Source: an uncultured Bacteroidales bacterium
Lineage (GTDB): Bacteria; Bacteroidota; Bacteroidia; Bacteroidales; Salinivirgaceae
NCBI GenBank assembly: GCA_937981765.1
Contig: CALJOM010000002.1
Location: 186,001 to 250,000 of the forward strand
Length of the DNA: 64,000 nt
Direction: 5' to 3'
The position numbers were made by a program, and so were the translations under genes. Shown piece after piece: positions 1 to 8,656 of this stretch (within the stretch, counting starts at the first letter, position 1; each line of letters begins with the position of its first letter). Under the pieces are notes generated by a model. The model was given only the letters and a program-made list of their open reading frames with translations, made no database searches and was not told the DNA's origin.

Positions 1-2998
1 AGTCGACAACAAACGAAGTCCTGTCGAAAATAATTACGCCTTCAATTCGTGGATCAGTAATGTTTCCTTTAATTATCAATTCAGCAGTCATTAATCCCTG
101 AAGATTATTGAGGGCTCCTTCCAGATAGGGGGCCAGTATGCTCAAATTAAAACGGTCTATGAACAGCCTTAAATTCATAAAAGATTGAATCGGGTCGTAA
201 TCGCCAACTATGTACAAAACGTCGTAATTGTGAACCGAAGATACCCAGTCAACATGAATCATTTCGAGCAGGGGATCCCAACTGCTGGATATTTTGGTAT
301 CGCCAATTAGCTGCCCATTGTACGAAAAATTGTCGAGTTCAATCTGGGCAAGCACAAAGGGCTTGTCGTATAGGTTGGAGGCTTTGATATCGGCGGTTAA
401 TTCCCCCCCGATGGTTATACCGGCCATTCTTTTCAACAATATGTTAGAAAGTGCAAGATTAACTTTTTGGGTTGAAACGGTTATTGTATCGGAGGCATTT
501 TTCGAAATTTTGCCATTTATTTTCAGGCTCTGCCATCGATGACTTATTTCGAAGTTGTTAACCTCAATATCATCGCCTTTTAAAGAAAGGCTTGACGGTG
601 AAATTTGCCATGTTGTGTCGGATATTACAATATACGAGGGCAAGAATTTTAAGTCGTAGCTGTTCTCGGAAAGTGTTATTTGGGCAGAAATAAAGCCGCT
701 ATAGTTTGTGGTGTCTTTACGGTTGTAATTGTTCCAGGTAAAACCCAACCCAATTTTATTGTCTACTAACGATGAATTGATGCTTAGGTTTTTTAAGGAA
801 AACTCATTGGTGTACAAAAACTCATTTGCCGCTATGTTTGCGGTTATTTTCGATTCATCGTTGAACCCGTCGATCTTAATGTTTTTAATTTCCTGCTCGT
901 TGTATTTTACGTTGGCTATTTCTCCTTTGACCCTAAGCTGACGATTAGCGTTTTTGTAATTGATTTCAAGTGTTGAATTGTTGCTGATTGTCAGAGTTGT
1001 GTCGAATAGATTGACAATTGGTTGCACATTAATTAAGTTAATCTGCGCCTTAAAATAGGTGGGATCCGATTTATCTACCGGTGTGTTTGACCACGCAAGC
1101 GATGATGCATACTGCGATAATGCATTGCTAAGCACATCCGAAATGGTTGAGTAGGAATAGGTTCCTGAAAAGAAAATGTCAACCAGCGGTGATATTAGAT
1201 TGAACGCTCGTGTGGTGTTATTGGAGGTAAACATTAAGTCAATTTTTGGAACATGAAGATTTTTTTGATTTCGTTCAACCGAAAGATCAACAACATTTAG
1301 TTTGCCGTTTAACTGGTCAGGTGATAAGCCGTCGAAATTTCCTACAAGACTTAGGTTAATCACTGAATGAGGAGTAGGGTCGAAGTTTAATGCATGCAGA
1401 TTAACCTCGGAAAGGTTAAGCAGAAACCGTTGATTGAGTTTCGGGGTGTTGTATTCAATTTTACCACCAAAGCTAAGGGTAATGTTGGGGTCGGTGATGG
1501 TAAAATCACCGTCGAAAAGAGCGTCGGAAACCTCTCCCTTAAGGGTTAACTTTTGATATGTGTAGCCGTTGAAATCAATTTTGGGTATTAAAACATTCAG
1601 CGTGGTGTTAAAGCGGTTATCGCTAAAAATTACCCCATCGAAGGATGCCTCCATGTCCAATTTTTCAAGCCAGGGGGAAATATCTAAAATTTGTCCTACA
1701 TTCAAATTGTTGGCTTTAAGCTCTCCTTTTAAGGACAAATTGTTTTTTGCATCGGCAGAGTAGTCAAGGGTATGAATTATTTTGCCCTTATCGGTAATTA
1801 AAAGTCCACTGGATTTAAAATTCGATAAACCGCCCCGAAATTTTCCGCTGTAGTTTATGTATTTGAGTCGGAACAATTCCTCCGGAAGCGTTGAATGGCC
1901 TAAGCTGTCGTTTAAAATTGAAATGTTGTGTAAAAGTTGCGTAGGGGTAACAATTTTGAGATAGCTTAAATCAATCCATAGGTTTTTATATTGCACAACA
2001 CTTGTAAGATTCCCATTAAGTTCTACCATTAGGCTATCGTAGAGCTTGATGTTTAAAGGATTGAAGTTTAATGAATTAACAGGTCCTTGAACAGTTCCGC
2101 TTAAATGAAATTGCAAATTGAAGTCCTTAACTTCGGGTGCAAACCAGGCCAAATCCTGAGTGGATAGTTTGCTGGGAAGTATTTCGGCCTGAAACAAAAC
2201 CTGGTTTAAAAAATTGCTGAAAGCTGTATCGGTTGTTTTGATAAGTCGGATGTATTTTGCATTTAAGTTCGATTCACCATAGTGAAGTTTTACGTTTTCA
2301 AAACGGAATTTGTTAGGTTCACTGATAAATAGCATTGATAATGAGTCTAAAAAAAGACCTGAGTGGTCGGTTGCTGTTAAATTATTTGCAAAAACCTTAA
2401 GCGTATCGTTTGTAACTAGGAGCGGCGACAAATAGGCTGAAATTTTGCGCAGATGCAAAAAATCAAAATTAACCCCTTCAGCCGGTTCAGTATTATAGCT
2501 TTTTAGGATAAATTCGGAATGGTCCAAAGTGACTTTTTTTGAATAAATCCTGAATTTTGATGGAACTGTATCGGTAACTGCCGTAGTATCCTCAAAAAGG
2601 CTAAGAATGCGATCGATGTTGAGTTGTTGATACGGATCTTCCAACAAATATAACTTTATTGAATCGAGCTGAATGTTGTCGAAATATAATTGGGGGCCAT
2701 CGGGTTTTATATTCCTGATTGCGGTGGAAATTTTCTTAGCGTAAAACAATGTATCGCCCGATAAGTCTTCCACATAAAGATTTTTCAGCACAAGAGAGGT
2801 TATTGGCCTGATTTCAATTCTCCCAATTTCCACCGTAATCCCATATTCATTTTTTAAAAATTGCGTGGCCTTTTGAATTAAGTAAGTTTGAATTCGAGGA
2901 TTTATTAATAACAAATAGACAACAAACGGCAATGTGGCAAACGCCGTTAAAACGAACAATGCTACTTTAAGAAGTCGTTTTTTAGCCATCAATTTCAT
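1..2998 (-). CDS. TamB-like translocation/assembly module protein, C-terminus cut off by window edge
   Basis: Large inner-membrane-anchored, periplasm-spanning protein of the AsmA/TamB (DUF490) type, a family linked to outer-membrane protein insertion or bulk lipid transport. The minus frame is open from the ATG at 2996-2998 to base 1 (about 999 residues, incomplete). It begins with a basic stretch and one hydrophobic segment (about residues 10-30), followed by VEIGRIEIRP and LVLKNLYVEDLSGD, the usual start of a Bacteroidota TamB. The last readable residues, TDPRIEGVIIFDRTSF, belong to the family's conserved C-terminal domain, so only a few hundred residues are probably missing. A second in-frame ATG at 2987-2989 (MAKKRLL) is an equally possible start. 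Much of the body is monotonous beta-strand repeat. Family assignment is strong; exact role is inferred. Confidence 0.85.
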   Translation of the reverse strand, partial: MKLMAKKRLLKVALFVLTAFATLPFVVYLLLINPRIQTYLIQKATQFLKNEYGITVEIGRIEIRPITSLVLKNLYVEDLSGDTLFYAKKISTAIRNIKPDGPQLYFDNIQLDSIKLYLLEDPYQQLNIDRILSLFEDTTAVTDTVPSKFRIYSKKVTLDHSEFILKSYNTEPAEGVNFDFLHLRKISAYLSPLLVTNDTLKVFANNLTATDHSGLFLDSLSMLFISEPNKFRFENVKLHYGESNLNAKYIRLIKTTDTAFSNFLNQVLFQAEILPSKLSTQDLAWFAPEVKDFNLQFHLSGTVQGPVNSLNFNPLNIKLYDSLMVELNGNLTSVVQYKNLWIDLSYLKIVTPTQLLHNISILNDSLGHSTLPEELFRLKYINYSGKFRGGLSNFKSSGLLITDKGKIIHTLDYSADAKNNLSLKGELKANNLNVGQILDISPWLEKLDMEASFDGVIFSDNRFNTTLNVLIPKIDFNGYTYQKLTLKGEVSDALFDGDFTITDPNITLSFGGKIEYNTPKLNQRFLLNLSEVNLHALNFDPTPHSVINLSLVGNFDGLSPDQLNGKLNVVDLSVERNQKNLHVPKIDLMFTSNNTTRAFNLISPLVDIFFSGTYSYSTISDVLSNALSQYASSLAWSNTPVDKSDPTYFKAQINLINVQPIVNLFDTTLTISNNSTLEINYKNANRQLRVKGEIANVKYNEQEIKNIKIDGFNDESKITANIAANEFLYTNEFSLKNLSINSSLVDNKIGLGFTWNNYNRKDTTNYSGFISAQITLSENSYDLKFLPSYIVISDTTWQISPSSLSLKGDDIEVNNFEISHRWQSLKINGKISKNASDTITVSTQKVNLALSNILLKRMAGITIGGELTADIKASNLYDKPFVLAQIELDNFSYNGQLIGDTKISSSWDPLLEMIHVDWVSSVHNYDVLYIVGDYDPIQSFMNLRLFIDRFNLSILAPYLEGALNNLQGLMTAELIIKGNITDPRIEGVIIFDRTSFVVD

Positions 2999-3005
2999 TA
3001 GTCCA

Positions 3006-3036
3006 CAAAATTAACCCCTTTTTTTATGAAGCACAA
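3006..3036 (-). promoter_or_regulatory. candidate promoter of the TamB-like gene
   Basis: On the minus strand TTG (3034-3036), 20 nt, then TAATTTTG (3006-3013), an exact match to the Bacteroidota -7 element TAnnTTTG with the expected spacing to the -33 TTG. It lies only a few bases before the first ATG of the TamB-like gene, implying an almost absent 5' UTR or use of the second ATG. Not experimentally supported. Confidence 0.4.
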
Positions 3037-3322
3037 TTTTAGTGAAATAAAGGTTTTCGATGCGGCTTTGCGTAAACGAATTCAACTTACTTATTATGTG
3101 TGTTTTTGTGTTGAGAGTCTTACTTAAACCTTAGTGGGAATAACGTTTTGTTAACATTTTTCTTGTCATATTTTTTGCAAACTTTTGAATCATGGATTAT
3201 TTTTAATGGTTGGAAATTTCGAGCAACAAGATGATGTCACAAATTTGTAGCTTTTAGTATTGTTCAACTGTTGAGCAGAAGTAAGATTGCTGAGTTATTT
3301 TCACAACCAAAACCAAAATATT

Positions 3323-3823
3323 ATGAAAAAGTTACTTCTTTTAGGGGCAGGATTTTTGGGTGCAGCTAGCATTTATGCCCAAACAATTTCGCATTCTGTA
3401 ATAGCCTCCGGAGGTGGAGATTCAACCTTGGCATCCCAAGGATTGTCGGTAAGTTGGACAATTGGCGAGCCTGTTATAGGAACGCTTGTTTCTAACGACC
3501 AAACCATAATTCTTACCCAGGGTTTTCAGCAGGGAAGTTTAAAAGGTGTTGTTATCGTGGTTCCGGTAGCTTTTTCACCCGAAATATCTGTTTATCCAAA
3601 TCCGATTTCCAATTTTATCAACATTCGAATTGAAAACGCAGAGCAAGAAATTTTATCGATGAGAATTACGGATTTGAAAGGTAATCTTGTTGCTTCTCAC
3701 GATAAAATTAAACCGGATCAGTTAATAACCATCAATGCTGCAAACTTATCTTCCGGGGTATATATTATTCAGTTTTTTAAGGACAGGCAGTTACTGAAGT
3801 CTGTGCAGATGGTAAAACAATAA
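3323..3823 (+). CDS. Small secreted protein with T9SS type A sorting domain
   Basis: Predicted secreted protein of 166 residues. MKKLLLLGAGFLGAASIYAQ is a clear signal peptide, so the ATG at 3323 is preferred over an upstream start at 3287 that would bury it. Residues about 25-75 hold a short conserved segment (SVSWTIGEPVIGT, LTQGFQQG) often found directly before sorting domains in this phylum. Residues about 95-166 are a type A T9SS C-terminal domain: VYPNPISN, ITDLKGNLV, LSSGVYIIQF. The protein is almost only signal, linker and sorting domain, so a catalytic role is unlikely; it may be a small surface protein. Its stop lies 3 nt from the stop of the convergent S8 peptidase gene, leaving no room for a separate terminator. 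The 324 bp between it and the TamB-like gene holds the TamB promoter candidate and nothing else recognised. Confidence 0.85.
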   Translation: MKKLLLLGAGFLGAASIYAQTISHSVIASGGGDSTLASQGLSVSWTIGEPVIGTLVSNDQTIILTQGFQQGSLKGVVIVVPVAFSPEISVYPNPISNFINIRIENAEQEILSMRITDLKGNLVASHDKIKPDQLITINAANLSSGVYIIQFFKDRQLLKSVQMVKQ

Positions 3824-3826
3824 CCC

Positions 3827-6457
3827 CTAACGCCAGATAACAATCTTTTTCACAGCGATTCTATTCTTCCATTCTATTTTAACAAGATAAACACCCTCAG
3901 GTAAATCGGCTAAACCAACAGGATTTGAATTATTAGAGGATTTTACCAATCTTCCGTCTATGGTGTAAATCTCTAACAGCTTTGTTTCGTTGGGTAGAGG
4001 CAGGATTTCTTTAACGGGATTAGGAAGTTTAATATAGTCGGAAGGATAATTGGTTGTTGAAAGTTCCAGATAATTTCTCAATTGGGTTAGATGGGATTCT
4101 ATTAGGGTTTGATGATTATCGGTGAGGAAGGCAAAGTTCAGTGTAATTGAATCGCCTGGTGCAATGCTGTAATTCCCGCTACTGAGTAGATGCGCCGGAA
4201 TAGATTTTCCCAGAGGGGCTTCCAAATCGTTGTGCTGGTTTAATGCTTGCCACATTTCGTCGCGTGTAAAATCGTCGGTTATGTTTATTCCGCTTGGGTT
4301 GGTTCCGGTATCAAAACTGTAATTCAGCAACCCGCTTTGTCTAGTGAGAAGAGCCACGCCATGAACGTACGGATAATTTTCTACCGATTGTATGGTGACA
4401 AGGTTTAACGAGGGGTTGAAAGAGATGGTCCCGCCTCTTGAAACCAACCACGAGGTGAACAACCCCACTCTAAGGCCTGAAACTGTTAAAGCCGATTTAT
4501 TGATTACCGTTACTTTATAAAGTATGGCTTCCGAAAGCGGATACAATGCACCCGTTTCTATTTCAACCGTATATTCACACCCGATTCCGTTCGATGGATT
4601 CGATTCTGTAAATCGGGCAATGGCTGTGCCCCATGTTGAACTAATCGTCGGGGTTGCCGGCTGGAGTGCTTGAAAATCGTTAATTCCGGAAATGGTTGTA
4701 ATTATCTTTTCAGCAGAGGTTCCGGCAACCATTCCGGCATCCCACAGGAAATTTCCCGAATTCCCTTTTCTTAATCCATATCCCACTTGTGGCGATAGGG
4801 TATGAAAGCCCGGTTTGCCGGTTGAGGAAAGCGTAAGTTTCATCGGGAAAGCATTCAAGTCGTACCATGAGTTTTGGGAGTGGATAATTCGAATAATGTG
4901 GTTTGTTTGGGTGCCGGCAAAAAAACTAAACCTGATGGGTATTTTCAAATCCATAGGAAGAAGCGGACTGAAGGTTAGTTTTATGTTGAATTGTGAAAAA
5001 TCGATAGTTTGCTGGCTTGGCCAATATGGAATTAGAAATGTGCCATTAATAATTGATACGTAATCCGAAAGCGGCGATATAGCAACAAAAATATTGTTTT
5101 TTGTACTCAGGATATTGGTTATTGATGTTGAAATGTTCACGGTTTGGGAAGGAGAAACAAAGTCGTGTTGAATGATGCGTTCGGGCACTCGTGGGTAAAA
5201 GACAGAGCTATCGGTTAAGGCCCGAAATATGTTTATTCTGCCGGCGCCTAACTTGTTAGCAAACGGGATGTTTGCCGGAAATGTGTCGAGGTATAGTGCC
5301 GTAACTTTCATTTGTGCAACAACCTGTTCTGCCGATAAGTGTGGTCTGACTGACTTAATCAGAGCCGCAAGTCCGGCTACCATTGGCGCTGCATTCGAAC
5401 TGCCGGATGTAACCGAAAAGCCTCCCATGGCTGCAGTGGAAAGAATATTTTGTCCGGGTGCTGCCAAATCGATTCGGTAACCGTAGGTGCTTCCAACCCA
5501 TTTGTGGTCATAGTTATTGGTTGCAAGTACCGAAACAACACCTGGATAGGAGGCAGGGTAGTAGAGTTTTTCGTCTTTGCTGTTACCCGCAGCGGCAACA
5601 ATTATCACTGAATAATTTTGTAAAACGTAATTAATGATGGTTTCTGACAACTTATCGGGGATGATGCCACCCCAGGAGCAAACTATAACCTTACATCCTT
5701 TTTGGGCTGCATATAAAATTCCCTCGTAGGCGGCAGTTAAAGAGCCTTGTTCGTCTATAACCTTTATCGGCATAATTTTTACGCCTGGTGAAACACCGGA
5801 TATCCCGAAAGCGTTGTTAGCCTGAGCAGCAACAATTCCGCTAATTCCTATTCCATGCGGATTTTCGATAGCAGTAACATTGTTGTTATTGGATGCCAGG
5901 TTCCAGCCTAGGTAATTATCCACAAACCCATCAAAATCATCGTCTATTCCGTTTAAAGGGTCGGCAACGTTGTAGGCAAATTGATTGACCAAATCGGGAT
6001 GGGTGGGGTCGGTTCCGGTGTCGACAATTCCTACTGCCATTTCTGAATTTCCGAGTGTTATATCCCACGCAGAAAATGCATCCATAAGTGAGAGGTAGTA
6101 TTGCGAGGTCAACAGTGGATCGTTTGGGGTATACAATATTTCGGGAATTTGCTTGTAGTGAGCCCATTCCACATATCCGGAAGACATGAGTTTGTCAATA
6201 AAACTACTTTCGATGGATTTGAATGATGTTGCTACAAAAATTAAATCAATCTCCTGCAACGATTTTGTTCCGTGTTGGTAAAATGGAATTATTTTTATAG
6301 AGTTTGTCTCGATTGTTTTAAGATACGGCCTAGCAGAGTTGTTTTTGAGTTTAAAAATAACCGAAGAATAATCTAAATATGATTGCGCGCTTAGATTAAA
6401 AAGGCCTATGGCCATGGAAGCATATACAAGTATGGTGTTCACTATTTTTGTAAACAT
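3827..6457 (-). CDS. Subtilisin-like S8 family serine peptidase with T9SS sorting domain
   Basis: Secreted subtilase, 876 residues from the ATG at 6457. That start gives a signal peptide (MFTKIVNTILVYASMAIGLFNLSAQ); the frame is open to 6616 but the extra 53 residues are basic and would mask it. The catalytic triad is readable: Asp146 in VDTGTDP, His201 in NPHGIGISG and Ser354 in GSSNAAPMVAG. The oxyanion asparagine lies in VAAAGNS. Residues about 470-800 are beta-rich with no recognised domain. The C-terminus (LPLPNETKLLEIYTIDGRLV, DLPEGVYLVKIEW) is a T9SS type A sorting domain, so export across the outer membrane and surface attachment or release are expected. The Ser motif is GSS rather than the usual GTS, a conservative change. 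It is transcribed divergently from the LytTR regulator; the gap between them contains -7-like motifs but no convincing -33. Confidence 0.9.
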   Translation of the reverse strand: MFTKIVNTILVYASMAIGLFNLSAQSYLDYSSVIFKLKNNSARPYLKTIETNSIKIIPFYQHGTKSLQEIDLIFVATSFKSIESSFIDKLMSSGYVEWAHYKQIPEILYTPNDPLLTSQYYLSLMDAFSAWDITLGNSEMAVGIVDTGTDPTHPDLVNQFAYNVADPLNGIDDDFDGFVDNYLGWNLASNNNNVTAIENPHGIGISGIVAAQANNAFGISGVSPGVKIMPIKVIDEQGSLTAAYEGILYAAQKGCKVIVCSWGGIIPDKLSETIINYVLQNYSVIIVAAAGNSKDEKLYYPASYPGVVSVLATNNYDHKWVGSTYGYRIDLAAPGQNILSTAAMGGFSVTSGSSNAAPMVAGLAALIKSVRPHLSAEQVVAQMKVTALYLDTFPANIPFANKLGAGRINIFRALTDSSVFYPRVPERIIQHDFVSPSQTVNISTSITNILSTKNNIFVAISPLSDYVSIINGTFLIPYWPSQQTIDFSQFNIKLTFSPLLPMDLKIPIRFSFFAGTQTNHIIRIIHSQNSWYDLNAFPMKLTLSSTGKPGFHTLSPQVGYGLRKGNSGNFLWDAGMVAGTSAEKIITTISGINDFQALQPATPTISSTWGTAIARFTESNPSNGIGCEYTVEIETGALYPLSEAILYKVTVINKSALTVSGLRVGLFTSWLVSRGGTISFNPSLNLVTIQSVENYPYVHGVALLTRQSGLLNYSFDTGTNPSGINITDDFTRDEMWQALNQHNDLEAPLGKSIPAHLLSSGNYSIAPGDSITLNFAFLTDNHQTLIESHLTQLRNYLELSTTNYPSDYIKLPNPVKEILPLPNETKLLEIYTIDGRLVKSSNNSNPVGLADLPEGVYLVKIEWKNRIAVKKIVIWR

Positions 6458-6652
6458 AAGAAATTTTGTTGAACTAAGAAAAAGCTGTATATTAGCTCGG
6501 ACTTTTATTCCATCAAATATACGAAAAGGTGTGGCAAAAGGTGTTTTTTTTTGTATATTTTTGTGTAGTTGGGCGAAAAATGAGAATTTAACACTGCGAT
6601 GATTTTTTTTGATCACTAGTTTGTTTGAGCAATAACGTTAAAAAACATAGCC

Positions 6653-7372
6653 ATGAGCATGAGATGTATAATTATTGATGACGACGATTTGTCGAGAAAA
6701 GTAATTGAAAGCTTTGTTGAAAAAACCGAGTTTCTTGAATTGGTTGGGAGTTATTCAAACGCTATAGACTCGTTAAAAGCCTTTAAAGAAGGCGGAACTG
6801 TGGATTTAATTTTTCTTGATGTAGAAATGCCAGAAATGACGGGTTTGGAATTTCTCAATTCTCTGGAAAATCCACCGCAGGTTATCATAATTTCGGGTAA
6901 AGAGAAATACGCTCTGGATGCTTTTGATTACGATGTGACGGATTTCCTGTTGAAGCCCATTTCGTTAGCTCGGTTCCTAAAATCAGCCAACAAAGCCCAT
7001 AAACTCTATACCGATGCCCTGCAAGTATCCGGAAATAGTTCAGAAGAAATATTCATTAAGAAAAAAAATTCTACGTTGGTGAGGGTGCCCTACAACGATG
7101 TGTTGTGGATTGAAGCCCTGGAAAATTATGTTATTATCAGTACGTTCGATGAAAAATTTACAGTGCATTTCACCATGAAGGCTGTGATGGATAAATTTCC
7201 TCCATCGAAGTTTAAAAGAGTTCATCGTTCCTACATTGTGAATATCAGTAAAGTTAAACTCATTGAAGACAATGTTATTGTAATCGACACCCGGCAAGGC
7301 GAAAAAATCATTCCCATCGGGAAATCGTACAAAGACGACCTGATGAATGATATTAACCTAATCAACAAATAA
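6653..7372 (+). CDS. LytTR-family response regulator
   Basis: Two-component response regulator of 239 residues. The N-terminal receiver domain (about 4-120) has the acidic pocket IIIDDDD and the phospho-acceptor Asp56 in IFLDVEMPEMTG, followed by a conserved Lys in LLKPISL. The C-terminal LytTR DNA-binding domain (about 130-235) shows WIEALENYVIIST, FKRVHRSYIVNISKV and IIPIGKSYKDDL. Members usually work with a membrane histidine kinase of the LytS/YehU type; none is adjacent. The start could also be the ATG at 6659 (MRCIII). The stop overlaps the next start by one base (TAATG), so the aminotransferase is probably translationally coupled. Confidence 0.93.
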   Translation: MSMRCIIIDDDDLSRKVIESFVEKTEFLELVGSYSNAIDSLKAFKEGGTVDLIFLDVEMPEMTGLEFLNSLENPPQVIIISGKEKYALDAFDYDVTDFLLKPISLARFLKSANKAHKLYTDALQVSGNSSEEIFIKKKNSTLVRVPYNDVLWIEALENYVIISTFDEKFTVHFTMKAVMDKFPPSKFKRVHRSYIVNISKVKLIEDNVIVIDTRQGEKIIPIGKSYKDDLMNDINLINK

Positions 7373-8559
7373 TGAACAATCGGGAACTTTTCTTCCGACA
7401 TCTTGGTCAAACCTCCTTAGCTCCACTAGGAATTGAAGTGTCGAGAGCCGAAGGAATATATCTTTATACTCCTGAAGGCAAGCGTTTTATGGATTTAATT
7501 TCGGGGGTATCGGTCAGTAATGTTGGGCATTGTCATCCCAAGGTTGTTGAGGCAGTTCAAATGCAAGCAGGTCGTTACATGCATCTCATGGTGTATGGCG
7601 AAATAATTCAAAGCCCACAGGTTCTTTTGGCTAAAGCCCTTACAGAAATACTACCCGAAAAGCTCAATTGTGTATATTTTGTTAACTCCGGAAGTGAGTC
7701 CATTGAAGGGGCAATTAAACTGGCCAAAAGAGCAACCGGAAGGCCTAATATGGTTAGTTGTCGGAAATCATATCATGGCGGAACCCACGGTGCTCTAAGC
7801 CTCATGGGCGACGAAACCATGAAATTCCGCTATCGCCCGTTATTACCCGGAATTCGTCAGATCGATTTTAATTCGTTTGAGCAGTTAAATGCCATTGACA
7901 AAACCACAGCCTGTGTAGTTATAGAGCCAATTCAGGCCGAAGCGGGGATTATAATTCCGGAAGCCCAATATCTTCAACAATTACGTAAACAATGCGATGA
8001 AACCGGAACTCTGTTGATTTTTGATGAAGTTCAGACAGGTTTTGGACGAACCGGCAAACTCTTTGCCTTTGAACACTTTGGCGTAGTGCCCGATATTCTT
8101 TGTTTGGCAAAAGGAATGGGCGGTGGGATGCCTATCGGGGCGTTTGTGGCTAACAAGGGAATTATGGACCTTTTTGCCGATAATCCACCGCTAGGGCATA
8201 TAACAACCTTTGGTGGCCATCCAGTATCGTGCGCTGCGGCATTAGCTTCCTTGGAAATAATCTTGGAAAACAATCTAGCAGAGAAAGCTAATCAACTCGG
8301 GCAACTGTTTGTCGAAAATTTAACTAGTGCAAAAATTAAAAACCTTCGCGGAATTGGACTTTTTATTGCCGTTGAGCTTAACCAAAATATTAATGTTTTC
8401 GAATTTATTAAAACCGCACTGGAGTACGGCTTGATTCTCGACCCGTTTCTCTTTTGCGAAAATGCTTTCCGAATTGCTCCACCGTTAACAATAACCACAG
8501 ACCAGGCACTCGAAGCTTCGGGTTGTATTAATCGGCTTTTAGAAATTAAAGAGAGCTAA
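7372..8559 (+). CDS. Class III PLP-dependent aminotransferase (acetylornithine/ornithine type)
   Basis: Fold-type I aminotransferase, 395 residues, a normal length for the group. Seen: FVNSGSESIEGAIKLA (cofactor phosphate region), SYHGGTHGALS, IFDEVQTGFGRTG with the Asp contacting the pyridine nitrogen, and LAKGMGGGMPIGAF containing the PLP Schiff-base Lys247. It resembles acetylornithine/ornithine/GABA aminotransferases but the amino-acceptor cannot be read from the sequence. No arginine biosynthesis genes are nearby, which argues against a dedicated argD role. It begins inside the stop codon of the LytTR gene, an unusual pairing, and is 97 nt upstream of the acyl-CoA ligase fusion. The three may form one transcription unit. 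Confidence 0.9.
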   Translation: MNNRELFFRHLGQTSLAPLGIEVSRAEGIYLYTPEGKRFMDLISGVSVSNVGHCHPKVVEAVQMQAGRYMHLMVYGEIIQSPQVLLAKALTEILPEKLNCVYFVNSGSESIEGAIKLAKRATGRPNMVSCRKSYHGGTHGALSLMGDETMKFRYRPLLPGIRQIDFNSFEQLNAIDKTTACVVIEPIQAEAGIIIPEAQYLQQLRKQCDETGTLLIFDEVQTGFGRTGKLFAFEHFGVVPDILCLAKGMGGGMPIGAFVANKGIMDLFADNPPLGHITTFGGHPVSCAAALASLEIILENNLAEKANQLGQLFVENLTSAKIKNLRGIGLFIAVELNQNINVFEFIKTALEYGLILDPFLFCENAFRIAPPLTITTDQALEASGCINRLLEIKES

Positions 8560-8656
8560 CGTCAGGCAGTAAATCCTGGCAGGGAAATTGTATCTTTAAA
8601 ATTTTTTCGGCCTTAATTCCGAACAAAACAACCAGTAGTAATTTCAATCTTTTTAT

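Noticed and set aside
294-1763. Plus-strand ORFs in the first 1.8 kb
   Set aside because: Antisense to the continuous TamB-like frame.
6530-6600. TATATTTG and TATTTTTG motifs between the S8 peptidase and the LytTR gene
   Set aside because: Exact -7 elements, but no -33 TTG at 19-21 nt on either strand; not enough to call promoters in AT-rich DNA.
8560-8656. Weak hairpin TCAGG/CCTGG after the aminotransferase
   Set aside because: Only 5 bp and not followed by a T-run; not a terminator.
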